Below the pieces are notes generated by a model, which ran no database searches, was not told the origin of the DNA, and saw only the letters and a program-made list of their open reading frames with translations. This document shows, one piece after another, positions 51,254 to 59,892 of a DNA stretch of 64,000 nucleotides (positions are counted from its first letter, which is position 1; every line of letters begins with the position of its first letter). The translations under genes and the position numbers were made by a program. The stretch comes from JAWPMV01 sp038527215 (GTDB taxonomy: Bacteria; Bacteroidota; Bacteroidia; J057), in the NCBI GenBank assembly GCA_038527215.1, contig JBCBGC010000010.1:25879-89878 (forward strand). Direction: 5' to 3'.

Positions 51254-51991
51254 ATGAATAAAGCCGCCATTCCTAATTCACTCACTGCCACTAATTTATT
51301 TTGTGGATGTCTGGCCTTAATGTGTATCGGGCTAGGGGAGGTGGAGCCGGCTACTTTTCTGGTGGTATTTGCCCTATTGATGGATTTCTTAGATGGCTTT
51401 GTCGCCCGCATGTTGGGGGTTACCTCCAATATTGGGAAAGAGCTAGACTCCCTGGCGGATATGGTAACCTTTGGGGTGGTACCGGGTTTTATCATGGCAT
51501 TATTGATTCGAGAGGCCCAAGGCTACGATTTTTTACCGGGTGAATTCTGGCAGGAAGACCAGGGATATCTGTTCTTGCTGGCGCTATTGGTACCGGTGTT
51601 CTCTGCTGTACGCTTAGCCCGGTTTAACCTGGACGAAAGACAATCTGATGCCTTCTTTGGCCTGCCCACCCCTGCAAACACTATCCTGATCTTTGCTTAT
51701 TGGCTGATCTTGAGGTTTCAACCGGATCACTGGTTGGCCGTTCCTTTGCGAGAGCCCTGGGTGCTGGTGGGGCTTTCTCTGCTTTCCAGTTATTTGTTGG
51801 TAGCAGATATCAAGCTCATCGCGCTGAAATTCAAAGATTTTGGCTGGAAGGGGAATGAATTTCGCTACACCCTGATTGTCTCCACGCTAATTATTCTGCC
51901 GCTTTTTCGCTTTGCAGCTATTCCTTTTTTAATTTTGCTGTACTTTCTGCTCTCCCTGGTCGCTAACCAAAGAGAAAAAGTTACTGCCTAA
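51254..51991 (+). CDS. pssA: CDP-diacylglycerol-serine O-phosphatidyltransferase
   Basis: A 245-residue membrane enzyme with about seven hydrophobic segments. The CDP-alcohol phosphotransferase motif is complete: DFLDGFVARMLG, then GKELDSLADMV, giving DxxDGxxAR-x8-G-x3-D-x3-D near residues 45-68. The N-terminus IPNSLTATNLFCGCLA is typical of the PssA subgroup. It makes phosphatidylserine, the precursor of phosphatidylethanolamine. It is 29 bp before purS. Confidence 0.94.
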   Translation: MNKAAIPNSLTATNLFCGCLALMCIGLGEVEPATFLVVFALLMDFLDGFVARMLGVTSNIGKELDSLADMVTFGVVPGFIMALLIREAQGYDFLPGEFWQEDQGYLFLLALLVPVFSAVRLARFNLDERQSDAFFGLPTPANTILIFAYWLILRFQPDHWLAVPLREPWVLVGLSLLSSYLLVADIKLIALKFKDFGWKGNEFRYTLIVSTLIILPLFRFAAIPFLILLYFLLSLVANQREKVTA

Positions 51992-52020
51992 TTTTCGGCC
52001 ATCTTTAAGCAAGAAATATC

Positions 52021-52275
52021 GTGAAGTATAAAGCCACCATCCAGATCATGCCCCGCGAAGAAATCCTCGATCCACAAGGAAAAGCCACCTTGCAAGGACT
52101 ACACAAACTGGGATATGAGCAGGTCGGTCAGGTGCGCATTGGTAAACGCATCGAACTGGAGGTTGAGGCGGCTGACCAGGCAGGTGCTCAGGCTACCGTG
52201 GAAGAAGCCTGTCGCAAGCTCCTCTCCAACCCGGTGATTGAGCAGTTTGAATTTTCCCTTGAGGCGGTAAACTAA
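52021..52275 (+). CDS. purS: phosphoribosylformylglycinamidine synthase subunit PurS
   Basis: An 84-residue PurS. The start is GTG at 52021; the second codon AAG begins the conserved KYKATIQIMPREEILDPQGK. The core LGYEQVGQVRIGKRIELEVE is diagnostic. PurS forms a complex with PurL and PurQ for the fourth step of purine synthesis. PurL and PurQ are not in the window. It lies 29 bp after pssA, likely cotranscribed. Confidence 0.93.
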   Translation: MKYKATIQIMPREEILDPQGKATLQGLHKLGYEQVGQVRIGKRIELEVEAADQAGAQATVEEACRKLLSNPVIEQFEFSLEAVN

Positions 52276-52317
52276 GGCTTTCCTTCCTATTCCCAGCAGC
52301 TTTGCGGCTGCGTGTCC

Positions 52318-53424
52318 TTACCTCAATTCCTGAATTTCCAATTTGTGAGCTTCCCAAGGGTGGGGGAGTTGCAAGTACTTCTGCAAGTTGCGGTGATCGT
52401 CCGATGTCTCTGAACCTTGCTCTAAATAGAGGAAGTGTAACTGGCCGCCCTGATGACGCACCGCCTGGGTCATGATCTCTCTCAATTCTTTTTTCCAGAA
52501 TGGTCCTTCGATCAAGATACTCCGGCTGGATTCGGCATAGACCGAGATAAAATTGCGCATGCTGCGTTCCATGCTTTGGCGGGCGGTGTGATCTGCCTCT
52601 GCATAGGGCTTGCCGCTGAGCTGAAAGCGCGGATGTTGGGGAAAGTATTGTTCCAGGTATTGTTGGAGCTTTTCGTTGGGTAATCCTATGGGAACCACAC
52701 AAAACCAATGGCTTCGTACCGGCTGGGCAGGAGCGGGTGCCTGCAGTAGTTTTTTCAGCAGCCTTACGTTTTTCCAGTTATAGGCAGACCAAAGGGTATT
52801 TTTACGTTGATAATCAGCTTGTTGATAAGCCTTTTGTAAGGTATCAAAAGAGCCAACCTGGCGGATTACCTCAGGCACAATTTCCTGGTTGAAGGTATCC
52901 AGCAGATGCATATTCTCTGCTTTTCGATCACAAATTCTGCCCGCCATGTCAAACCAGCCAAAGATTCCCAGCAAGCGGAGGTCGGTTCGGGTATGGAGCA
53001 GGATATATTCTTCCAGCGAGGCCTGGCGAGCCATCCACTTTCTGGGGACACTGTGCCAGCGCACAAGGTCCAGGATTTTTTTTCTTTGCTGGGAGGTGAT
53101 TTCGGGTTGGTTGAGGAGAATTTCCCGGGCGGGAGCAATCCCTGCAATCTCATGCCCATGCGCTTTCCACCGCCCATTTTGCCACTTGGTCGCTGTGGCT
53201 TTGCCGATGTCATGCAGTAAGCCTGTCCAATAAAGGACGATTCTTTCTTCTTCGGTCAGGTCAAATCTGTCGAGATACTCCTCTATTTGCTTTAACACCA
53301 GCAGGATGTGGTTATACACATTGCCTTCAGCATGGTATCGAGGATTTTGTTCGGTCTTTTTGAGGGCTTCAACCAGTGCCGCTGGGAGGGGTAAAGCCTT
53401 TTCAAATGTGGGTATCATCAGCAA
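52318..53424 (-). CDS. HD-domain phosphohydrolase with degenerate P-loop kinase domain
   Basis: A 368-residue fusion. Residues ~25-170 form an HD domain with intact ligands: H39, H71-D72 (LLHDIGK) and H89/H91 (KAHGHEIAG). Residues ~235-368 align by eye with polynucleotide-kinase-like P-loop domains of known HD-PNK fusions (sharing an VxPIGLP start and a PWEAH ending near 356-360), but the GSGKST segment is replaced by NEKLQQ at 250-255 and the Asp pair expected after the next strand is missing. The kinase half is therefore probably inactive and may bind RNA or nucleotide only. It is convergent with purS. Confidence 0.75.
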   Translation of the reverse strand: MLMIPTFEKALPLPAALVEALKKTEQNPRYHAEGNVYNHILLVLKQIEEYLDRFDLTEEERIVLYWTGLLHDIGKATATKWQNGRWKAHGHEIAGIAPAREILLNQPEITSQQRKKILDLVRWHSVPRKWMARQASLEEYILLHTRTDLRLLGIFGWFDMAGRICDRKAENMHLLDTFNQEIVPEVIRQVGSFDTLQKAYQQADYQRKNTLWSAYNWKNVRLLKKLLQAPAPAQPVRSHWFCVVPIGLPNEKLQQYLEQYFPQHPRFQLSGKPYAEADHTARQSMERSMRNFISVYAESSRSILIEGPFWKKELREIMTQAVRHQGGQLHFLYLEQGSETSDDHRNLQKYLQLPHPWEAHKLEIQELR

Positions 53425-53517
53425 TTAAATCTGCGTAGGAACATAAAGGGCAAATATAGGTTAGCGGCAATTTGTGATTCAATAGTAAAGGTTTTCTACC
53501 TAAAGGAAAAATGATGG

Positions 53518-55803
53518 TTATTTTCCACCGCCTCCTTTTTTCTTGGGAGCAGGCTTTTTGGTCGTTTTTTCCACTGACTTCAGCAGGATATCCGCTTCGA
53601 GTTCTGCTTCCAAATCCAGCAGTTCATCGTCCATTTCAATCTCTTCTTCCCAGTCCTTTTTCTCCGCATCCGTCATCTCAAAGCCATCATCTATTGTTTC
53701 ATTCTCGTCATACCCTTCATCCAGGCTGTCATCAAAGAAGAGTTCTTTTTCGGTGGGTAACCAAAGGTCTCCATCATATAACTCATCGAGAACCAACTTA
53801 AACTCAACCCTGCGGTTTTTGCTTTTATTCTCTTCGGTATCATTAGGAACGATAGGACGTGTCTCTCCGTAGCCTGTCGCACTCACTTTATCCTCATCAA
53901 ATCCTCCTTTTTTCAGAATATATGCCCTGATACTACTGGCCCGGCTTTGAGAAAGGAGCAGGTTGTCGTCTTCATCTCCGTCTGAATCGGTATGCCCTTC
54001 TACCTCCAACTTGAACATGGGGTAGTTCTTGAGAAAGCGGACGATGTAATCTAGTTTAGGCCGAGTGGAAAGTAGCAAGCGCGAACTGGCGGACTTGAAC
54101 TCCATCGCTTCAAAGACGATGGGTTTATTTTCCTCAAAACTTTGGGTCATCACCTGGAAGGAGGTATCCCCCTTCATTTGAAACTCCTGTTCTATGGTGA
54201 GGAAATTATCGCCCAGAACAAACAGCCGATAGCGGTTATCATTCTTGAGGTTGAATTCAAAGTACCCGTTCTCATTGATCTTTTTCGGGGCAATTTCCCG
54301 TCCATTGTCCAGGTCAATCAGCATGACCGTTCCTTGTAGGACGTGCCCAGAGACCGAATCAATTAAGACGCCTTTGAGTTGCGCAATCGCATCTGGCATG
54401 GCCTCCATGGGCATAGGGAAAGAGTACAGATCAAAGTTTTGCTTGATGTGGTCCTCTTCCGGGTCCCGGGCATTGGCGTAAAAGATGGTTTCCCCATCTC
54501 CATCCAGAGAGAAGTAATATTCATTGCCCTTGGTATTGACCAGGGGACCTACATTTTGAGGGTATTCCCAGCGGTCCAGAATCCAGCGGCTTTTAAAAAT
54601 GTCAAAGCTCCCGAAATTCATCAGGTGGCCGGTGGAGCTAAAGTAGAGGGTATTATTGATGCGGTGAAAATAAGGCGTTACTTCCTCTCGGGGCGTATTG
54701 ATGATGGGTCCCAGGTTACGGGCGGGCCCCCATTTCCCATTTTCATCCTTTTCCGTCATGTAAATATCTGTTCCTCCGAATCCGCCTTTTCGGTTACTGG
54801 CAAAGAACAGCACCTGACCGTCCGGGGTTACATTGGGTTGGGAATCCCAGGAGAGGGAATTCACATTTTTCCCCAGGTTGGTCACTTTGGACCAGCTTAC
54901 CCCATCATATACTGCTTCATAAATATCGCAATCCCCAAAGCCTCTTAGGTCTCGACAGCGTGTGAAATACAGGGTTCTTCCATCTGGTGCCAGGGTCGCA
55001 GAGCCTTCGTTGAATTGGGTATTGATGGTGTCAGGTAATTTTTCCGCAGGCCGCCATTCTCCACTGACAAAGTCGATTTCTGCATAGTAGAGGTCCTCGT
55101 TCAGGGAAGTGAAAGGGTCCACAAAGTCGGCCGTGCGCATGCCAGAGCCATCCTTGCGGGAGGTGAAAATGAGGATACTATCCGAAGGATGCATATACGG
55201 AGCGTACTCAGGATCCTCCGAGTTGATGGCGTTGGTCATCTTGGTGAGTACATTCTTCGGCGGAATAAGCGGGTCAATTCGCTTACGGACCTCCAGCAAT
55301 TCGTAATATTTATCGATCGGCAGCCATTCACTTTCGTAAGGCGCTTTGAGAGAATCGTAGGTCAGGCGGGGAATCTGCAGGTTTCGGTTGTGGGTTTGGG
55401 CGAGGTCGTAGAAAAAAATAGCCCGGGCCGTATCCCCTTGCAGTTGTTTCACTCGTCCGGCCAGCCACAGCATTTTGACATCCCTGCGAAAGTTCTCGAT
55501 GCCGAATTGGCTGATATAGGCATCCAATGCAGCTTCCAGTACTTCGATACTGCCGTCCTTTTCGTAATCCCGGATCGTGCCAATCGCTTTCTTGTCCAGG
55601 TAGAATGGGACCTTGTTGACATTAGGAAATAGCATAAAGGTAGAGGTACGCGCCATGATGGCGTCCTCATCTTTGAGCAAGACAGAACGATCTCGCAATA
55701 CGTTTTCTTTGCCGGGCATAGGGTCGCCCTGAGCAGATGCTATGAGGGTAGCAAAGACAAGCAAGCCCCCACAAAGGACGGTGGAAAGGAAGTTGACTTT
55801 CAT
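53518..55803 (-). CDS. OmpA-family protein with PD40 repeats (PorE-like) and long charged tail
   Basis: A 761-residue exported protein with signal peptide (to LIASAQ). Residues ~55-190 are TPR-like. Residues ~210-480 hold PD40/WD40-like blades (YAPYMHPSDSILIFTSRKDG, GSATLAPDGRTLYFTRC, FFASNRKGGFGGTDIY). A carboxypeptidase-like strand domain lies at ~500-570. The OmpA peptidoglycan-binding domain at ~575-680 includes VEGHTDSDG and SKNRRVEFKL. This order (TPR, PD40, CRD, OmpA) is that of PorE, a type IX secretion component. After it a strongly acidic stretch of ~70 residues and a Lys/Pro/Gly end (KKPAPKKKGGGGK) are unusual. Confidence 0.85.
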   Translation of the reverse strand: MKVNFLSTVLCGGLLVFATLIASAQGDPMPGKENVLRDRSVLLKDEDAIMARTSTFMLFPNVNKVPFYLDKKAIGTIRDYEKDGSIEVLEAALDAYISQFGIENFRRDVKMLWLAGRVKQLQGDTARAIFFYDLAQTHNRNLQIPRLTYDSLKAPYESEWLPIDKYYELLEVRKRIDPLIPPKNVLTKMTNAINSEDPEYAPYMHPSDSILIFTSRKDGSGMRTADFVDPFTSLNEDLYYAEIDFVSGEWRPAEKLPDTINTQFNEGSATLAPDGRTLYFTRCRDLRGFGDCDIYEAVYDGVSWSKVTNLGKNVNSLSWDSQPNVTPDGQVLFFASNRKGGFGGTDIYMTEKDENGKWGPARNLGPIINTPREEVTPYFHRINNTLYFSSTGHLMNFGSFDIFKSRWILDRWEYPQNVGPLVNTKGNEYYFSLDGDGETIFYANARDPEEDHIKQNFDLYSFPMPMEAMPDAIAQLKGVLIDSVSGHVLQGTVMLIDLDNGREIAPKKINENGYFEFNLKNDNRYRLFVLGDNFLTIEQEFQMKGDTSFQVMTQSFEENKPIVFEAMEFKSASSRLLLSTRPKLDYIVRFLKNYPMFKLEVEGHTDSDGDEDDNLLLSQSRASSIRAYILKKGGFDEDKVSATGYGETRPIVPNDTEENKSKNRRVEFKLVLDELYDGDLWLPTEKELFFDDSLDEGYDENETIDDGFEMTDAEKKDWEEEIEMDDELLDLEAELEADILLKSVEKTTKKPAPKKKGGGGK

Positions 55804-55933
55804 GAGACTACTCCTGAAAGGGTGAATAATCGGGACGATGAAAACAAAGATACGGGTAAAAGCTTCCCCAGTGCAATACTATTGTTAGGGAATTCAATGC
55901 TTGCTTAATTTTTTATTCAGGAGAATGTTGAAT

Positions 55934-57796
55934 TCAGCGAAAGATTCGCTGTACCATGAGGATGGCTTTTTGGTGGAGGAGCTGGTCTTTCTCCAGAGAA
56001 AGGTAAGCCTGATCTGGGAGGCGGATACAGACAACTGCCGTGGTTCCTTGCTCCCGGCTGTTCAAAAAAGAGAAGGCCAAATCTACCGGCTGTGGGCTGA
56101 GTTCCGTAATGGTTACCCCCGTGTATTGTAAGGGATTTTCGGTATAAGAAAAGCCTTTAAGTGTAGCCCAGACCCGTATTTTTTCCGTTAACTCCGTCTT
56201 GGAATCCGTCAGGCGGATCATGTAAGCGGGAATATTTTTGCCTCCCTGCAAGATGTTACCAGAAAACACAGGCTGGGGAGCTGCCTCTTTGGCCTGCACG
56301 TTCTTGCGCCATTTTCTCTCCTCTGCCAGGGCCGCTTCTAGTTCAGAAATCCGTTGTAATAATTTTTCTTCATTAGGCTGCTTTTCCAGCTCTTTCAGAT
56401 ATTTCTCTCGTTGCGATAATCGCTTTTCCAGGACATCGGCTTCCCATTCTCTTTGTTCCACCGTTTCCATTCTCTCTAGCATATCCTCCAACTGAGCCTG
56501 ATACACTTTCCGGCGTATGGCCGCTTCTTCTGAATCCGGGTCCCAGAAACTGAGTTCTGCTTTGAGGGAGTCCCGGATGCGATAGCTTTCCAACAGGGCC
56601 AGTTGCCGCGCTTCCAACTGGTAGGACAAGGAATGCTGAATTTTTTCTCCACTCTCCTGGGTTTCTGCATACTGCGAGGCATCCATTTTTAAGCGTTGAT
56701 GCCGAATCGAGAGGGCTTGGAGGGAGTCGCGAAAATCCAGGTTTTTCTGCTTTGCCTGCTCTAACTGGAACAGTTGTTCGGCCATGACCATTTCCTGCTC
56801 TGATTTTTCCGAGGCCAGACGAGCTGCGTAATCCCTCCAATATTGGTTACGCTGGGCAAAGACCTGCAAGCTGTCTTGCAGACTGGGGATGTTATCCGGC
56901 TTGCTCTGGGCGGGACGTTTTTCCAGTTGGCTGATTCTGGCAATCAGGCTATCATAAAAAAGGGTATCTACCTGGCCTGCGGTTTCCGCTAGCTGGGCGC
57001 GTAATTTCCACATATCGGCCTGTAGCGCCTGTAATAAGGCGGCCTGTCGAGCTAGCGAATCCTGAAATTGGAGATAGCTAAAACTGGGCACAGTTTGGAG
57101 AGGAGTCGTTGCTGTATTCCTTTGGGTATAGGCTTCAAAGCGGCTGGCAATCAGGGAAATCAATTCATCTTCCTGAGAAAAATCTGGTCCGGCTTCCTGG
57201 TTAAAAGGATCACCTTTGACCCGGGTTTCTCCAAAGTCACCTACCCAATCGCGTTTTCGCTCGATGAAATAATCATAGGAAACCTGGGTTTTGCGGTGCT
57301 CATACTGATTCAGAATGTCGGCAGCGCTGGTCGTTTGGAAGACCTGATCGAAATCCAGACTGTCTCCGCAAAGTTGTTGGGTGAGCTTATCCAATTCCAA
57401 CAGCAATTTGAGGGTCAGGTCAGGAAAATCCCTGTGGTTGAGGGGGCGTTGATAGTCGAACATACCCACCACCCGGAGCTGGGTAAGACTAGGATGCTGT
57501 TGCTCAGTTAAAAAGTATAGGGTAGTGGGTTGGGATTGGTTGACGGTGGGCAGGGCTATTTGCTCAAAGATGAGCATATCCTCAAATACAGCCGGTCCTT
57601 TTTCCTGCGAAGCAAAATAGGCCATGATTCCCTGCCGGATCTTGAGCGCCGGCTGCGGTAACACAAACTGCAGGCCGCTGAGTTCACGGTCAAAAATGGG
57701 AACGGGAACTTCCTGGACCGGAATTCCTTGCCCAAAAATGGCCAAAGGAATGGCCATCAAAACCGCGCAACACCAAACCCTCCATGTTTTTATCAT
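55934..57796 (-). CDS. secreted coiled-coil protein of unknown function
   Basis: A 620-residue protein with a signal peptide (residues 1-22, ending AIFGQ). Residues ~25-200 are mixed; residues ~220-530 are long coiled coils rich in Leu, Gln and Glu (SLARQAALLQALQADMWKLRAQ in two parts, RISELEAALAEERKWRK). The last ~80 residues form a small strand-rich domain ending KAILMVQRIFR. No enzymatic motif is visible. It overlaps the upstream CYTH gene by ATGA and lies upstream of the PorE-like gene on the same strand, so it may act in the same envelope process. Confidence 0.65.
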   Translation of the reverse strand: MIKTWRVWCCAVLMAIPLAIFGQGIPVQEVPVPIFDRELSGLQFVLPQPALKIRQGIMAYFASQEKGPAVFEDMLIFEQIALPTVNQSQPTTLYFLTEQQHPSLTQLRVVGMFDYQRPLNHRDFPDLTLKLLLELDKLTQQLCGDSLDFDQVFQTTSAADILNQYEHRKTQVSYDYFIERKRDWVGDFGETRVKGDPFNQEAGPDFSQEDELISLIASRFEAYTQRNTATTPLQTVPSFSYLQFQDSLARQAALLQALQADMWKLRAQLAETAGQVDTLFYDSLIARISQLEKRPAQSKPDNIPSLQDSLQVFAQRNQYWRDYAARLASEKSEQEMVMAEQLFQLEQAKQKNLDFRDSLQALSIRHQRLKMDASQYAETQESGEKIQHSLSYQLEARQLALLESYRIRDSLKAELSFWDPDSEEAAIRRKVYQAQLEDMLERMETVEQREWEADVLEKRLSQREKYLKELEKQPNEEKLLQRISELEAALAEERKWRKNVQAKEAAPQPVFSGNILQGGKNIPAYMIRLTDSKTELTEKIRVWATLKGFSYTENPLQYTGVTITELSPQPVDLAFSFLNSREQGTTAVVCIRLPDQAYLSLEKDQLLHQKAILMVQRIFR

Positions 57797-58320
57797 ACCA
57801 CTAATCCATAATGCCTGATCAAGTCGCCTGTGTGCCAGCTTTTACAATCAGAAACCTTAAACCCCAGGGATTCTACGGTTTCGTATAGTCGCTCCATATT
57901 GGGGGCTTCTATCTCCAGGAATACCGGAATCTGGGCCATTTCGTCCTGGTAGTGGTCGAATAATACGTGGGTATCTCCTAATTCGTACTGGGTGCGGAAC
58001 TTTCTGGTTTTTTTTACCACTTTCAGCCCTAGTATATCCAGGATGGCTCGCATCTGCACCAGATCATTGATCTCGGTTTCGTATTCTTCCATGATTTTGG
58101 CCCCTTCTTTGGAAATAGGCCTTTTGTAGGTAAGAACAGCGTTCTCTCCCTCTCTTCTTAGACGAAATACTTCTCCTGCCTGACCGATTTTGCCATCTTC
58201 CCAATCGAAGAATATAGCCAGCATTTCTCCATCAAAGCTTTTGGTTGCTCCGAGGGCCGCCAATCGCTCCTCTACTTGAGGACGGTTGACTTCCAGTATT
58301 TTGACTTCCAACTCTTGCAT
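57793..58320 (-). CDS. CYTH-domain protein (class IV adenylate cyclase-like)
   Basis: The ATG at 58320 gives 175 residues starting MQELEVKILEV, where ELEVK matches the ExExK motif that opens CYTH domains. An ATG 93 bp upstream would add a hydrophobic extension that makes no sense for this family. Further conserved positions are FRLRREGENAVLTYKRP, RTQYEL and HVLFDHYQ, IPVFLEIEAP. The family includes class IV adenylate cyclases and inorganic triphosphatases; the exact substrate is open. It overlaps the coiled-coil gene by 4 bp. Confidence 0.9.
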   Translation of the reverse strand: MQELEVKILEVNRPQVEERLAALGATKSFDGEMLAIFFDWEDGKIGQAGEVFRLRREGENAVLTYKRPISKEGAKIMEEYETEINDLVQMRAILDILGLKVVKKTRKFRTQYELGDTHVLFDHYQDEMAQIPVFLEIEAPNMERLYETVESLGFKVSDCKSWHTGDLIRHYGLVV

Positions 58321-58693
58321 ATGTTGGATATTACGTAAGGAAAAGAAAGGGGTTAGGAGAGGTGTAAATAAAAAAAGGCCTGCATAAATACCAGGAGTTT
58401 TTGAAACCCCCATAAAAACATGTATGGAGACGCCGGTTGGTTTCGGTAATCCTCCTGTCTTTCCGAGGAAAGAATTCCCGAAGGAATTGAGGCCCGCCCT
58501 TGACCCTCCGAGCTATTCACCAATTGGAGTAGTGTTGGTTCAAAAACAGATCGGTATCTACGCAGGATTTTTTATGTCTGTCCGGCACCCCAGGATATCC
58601 GGACGAAGAACAGTATCTTTTTGAGTGGGCTAAAATTAAGAAAGCCTTCAAGACAAAACAACCGAAGTTGCAGGACAATTGTTCTTACTTCTT
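58321..58693. other. non-coding region with a pair of inverted 40-bp similar segments
   Basis: No gene is convincing. Two segments, 58371-58414 (read on minus) and 58531-58574 (read on plus), share a GGTT-CAAAAAC, GGTAT and GCAGG..TTTTTT pattern with about three quarters of bases identical. They face each other. They may be remnants of a mobile or duplicated end, or poor copies of a short coding fragment. Confidence 0.4.
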
Positions 58694-59206
58694 TCATGGT
58701 TGCCAGGGCCGGTTGGCGCCGAGGTACCTTTTCAGATAGTAAGGCATTGTCTTGAGGTTATCAATTACCACGCCACGATTGGTCGCATGGATCATTTCCA
58801 GTTTATCCTGGCTGTGGGAGACAACCAGGGCTACATGCCCAGCCCGGCTACTGGAAGCATCACTGCCGGTAAAGTAAAGCAAATCCCCCGGCTGAATAGC
58901 TGCAGAATCCAGATGCGGCTTCCAGGTCATGAGGGACTGACTGTTGCGGGGCAGTTTGAGCCCTTCTTGTTTAAACACATAGCCGACAAAACCCGAACAA
59001 TCAAAGCCTTCGGGATTTTCTCCGGCAGCTTTATAAGGTGCTCCTTCCAGACTTTTGGCCACGGCTAAAATCTTGGGAATAGGGGAGGGGATTTCTTGGG
59101 AAGGCGGAGAAATCTGGGCTGAGGAGGTAGCTTCAGAACCGAAAATCCAGTCTCTGCTGATAAATAGTACCAGAAACAAAACTAAAAAAAACCAAAATCT
59201 CCGCAT
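58694..59206 (-). CDS. NlpC/P60-family peptidoglycan hydrolase (C40)
   Basis: A 170-residue protein with an N-terminal hydrophobic signal/anchor (residues 3-23). The catalytic triad is visible: Cys in FDCSGFVGYVF near residue 68, His in AGHVALVVS near 122, and a polar His in MIHATNRG near 139. It cuts stem-peptide bonds of the wall in the periplasm. It is separated from the CYTH gene by the 373-bp region described above and is divergent from the DUF2147 gene. Confidence 0.92.
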   Translation of the reverse strand: MRRFWFFLVLFLVLFISRDWIFGSEATSSAQISPPSQEIPSPIPKILAVAKSLEGAPYKAAGENPEGFDCSGFVGYVFKQEGLKLPRNSQSLMTWKPHLDSAAIQPGDLLYFTGSDASSSRAGHVALVVSHSQDKLEMIHATNRGVVIDNLKTMPYYLKRYLGANRPWQP

Positions 59207-59336
59207 TTGGTTGAAATTTAATCCAGCTTATTCGTTATACAAAAGTACGAGATTTGTATCTCTCTTCAGAAAATGATAAAAAATCTGTTACTTATTCAAT
59301 ATTCCGAAGTCTTTAAAGATGATATTAAAAATGACT

Positions 59337-59807
59337 ATGAAAAATAAGGTTAAAAAATCTCTGCTTATTTCGGCTTGTTTTGCCCTGTTTTTGGGCTTTG
59401 TGGCCATGTCTGACCTCCAGGCACAGTCTGTACTGGGGAAATGGAAGACGATTGATGACGAAACGGGTGATGTTAAGTCCATTGTGGAACTTTATATGGT
59501 AGGCGAAAAAGTGCACGGAAAAGTGGTGCAGCTTTTTAGGAAACCTGACGAAGATCCAGATCCAGTATGTGATGAGTGTGATGATGATGATCCGCGCTAC
59601 AACAAAAAGGTGCTGGGAATGGAAATCCTGACCGGATTGGAAAAAGAAAGTAACGAAGAATGGGAAGATGGAGACATCCTGGACCCCAAAAACGGGAGCG
59701 TATATAGCTGCTATATCGAACTGGTAGAGCCGGACAAGCTCAAGGTTCGAGGCTACCTTGGCGTATCACTGCTGGGAAGAACCCAGTACTGGTATCGCGT
59801 GAAATAA
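59337..59807 (+). CDS. secreted DUF2147 protein
   Basis: The ATG at 59337 gives 156 residues with signal peptide (KKSLLISACFALFLGF, cleavage after LQAQ); ATGs at 59319 and 59331 are alternatives. The mature part, SVLGKWKTIDDETGDVKSIV broken by strand turns, and YLGVSLLGRTQYWYRVK are characteristic of DUF2147. An acidic loop CDECDDDD near residue 80 could bind metal. The family is periplasmic, of unknown function, often induced by stress. Confidence 0.88.
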   Translation: MKNKVKKSLLISACFALFLGFVAMSDLQAQSVLGKWKTIDDETGDVKSIVELYMVGEKVHGKVVQLFRKPDEDPDPVCDECDDDDPRYNKKVLGMEILTGLEKESNEEWEDGDILDPKNGSVYSCYIELVEPDKLKVRGYLGVSLLGRTQYWYRVK

Positions 59808-59892
59808 AGGCTTCCATATAAGACTTTTTGAATTCAGCCGTCAAGCTTGTAGTTTGGCGGCTGAATTTTTTTATTCGATTATTTGAAATTGT

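Noticed and set aside
58321..58413. N-terminal extension of the CYTH protein
   Set aside because: CYTH domains begin with ExExK near the N-terminus; the extension is hydrophobic and overlaps the inverted-similar segment.
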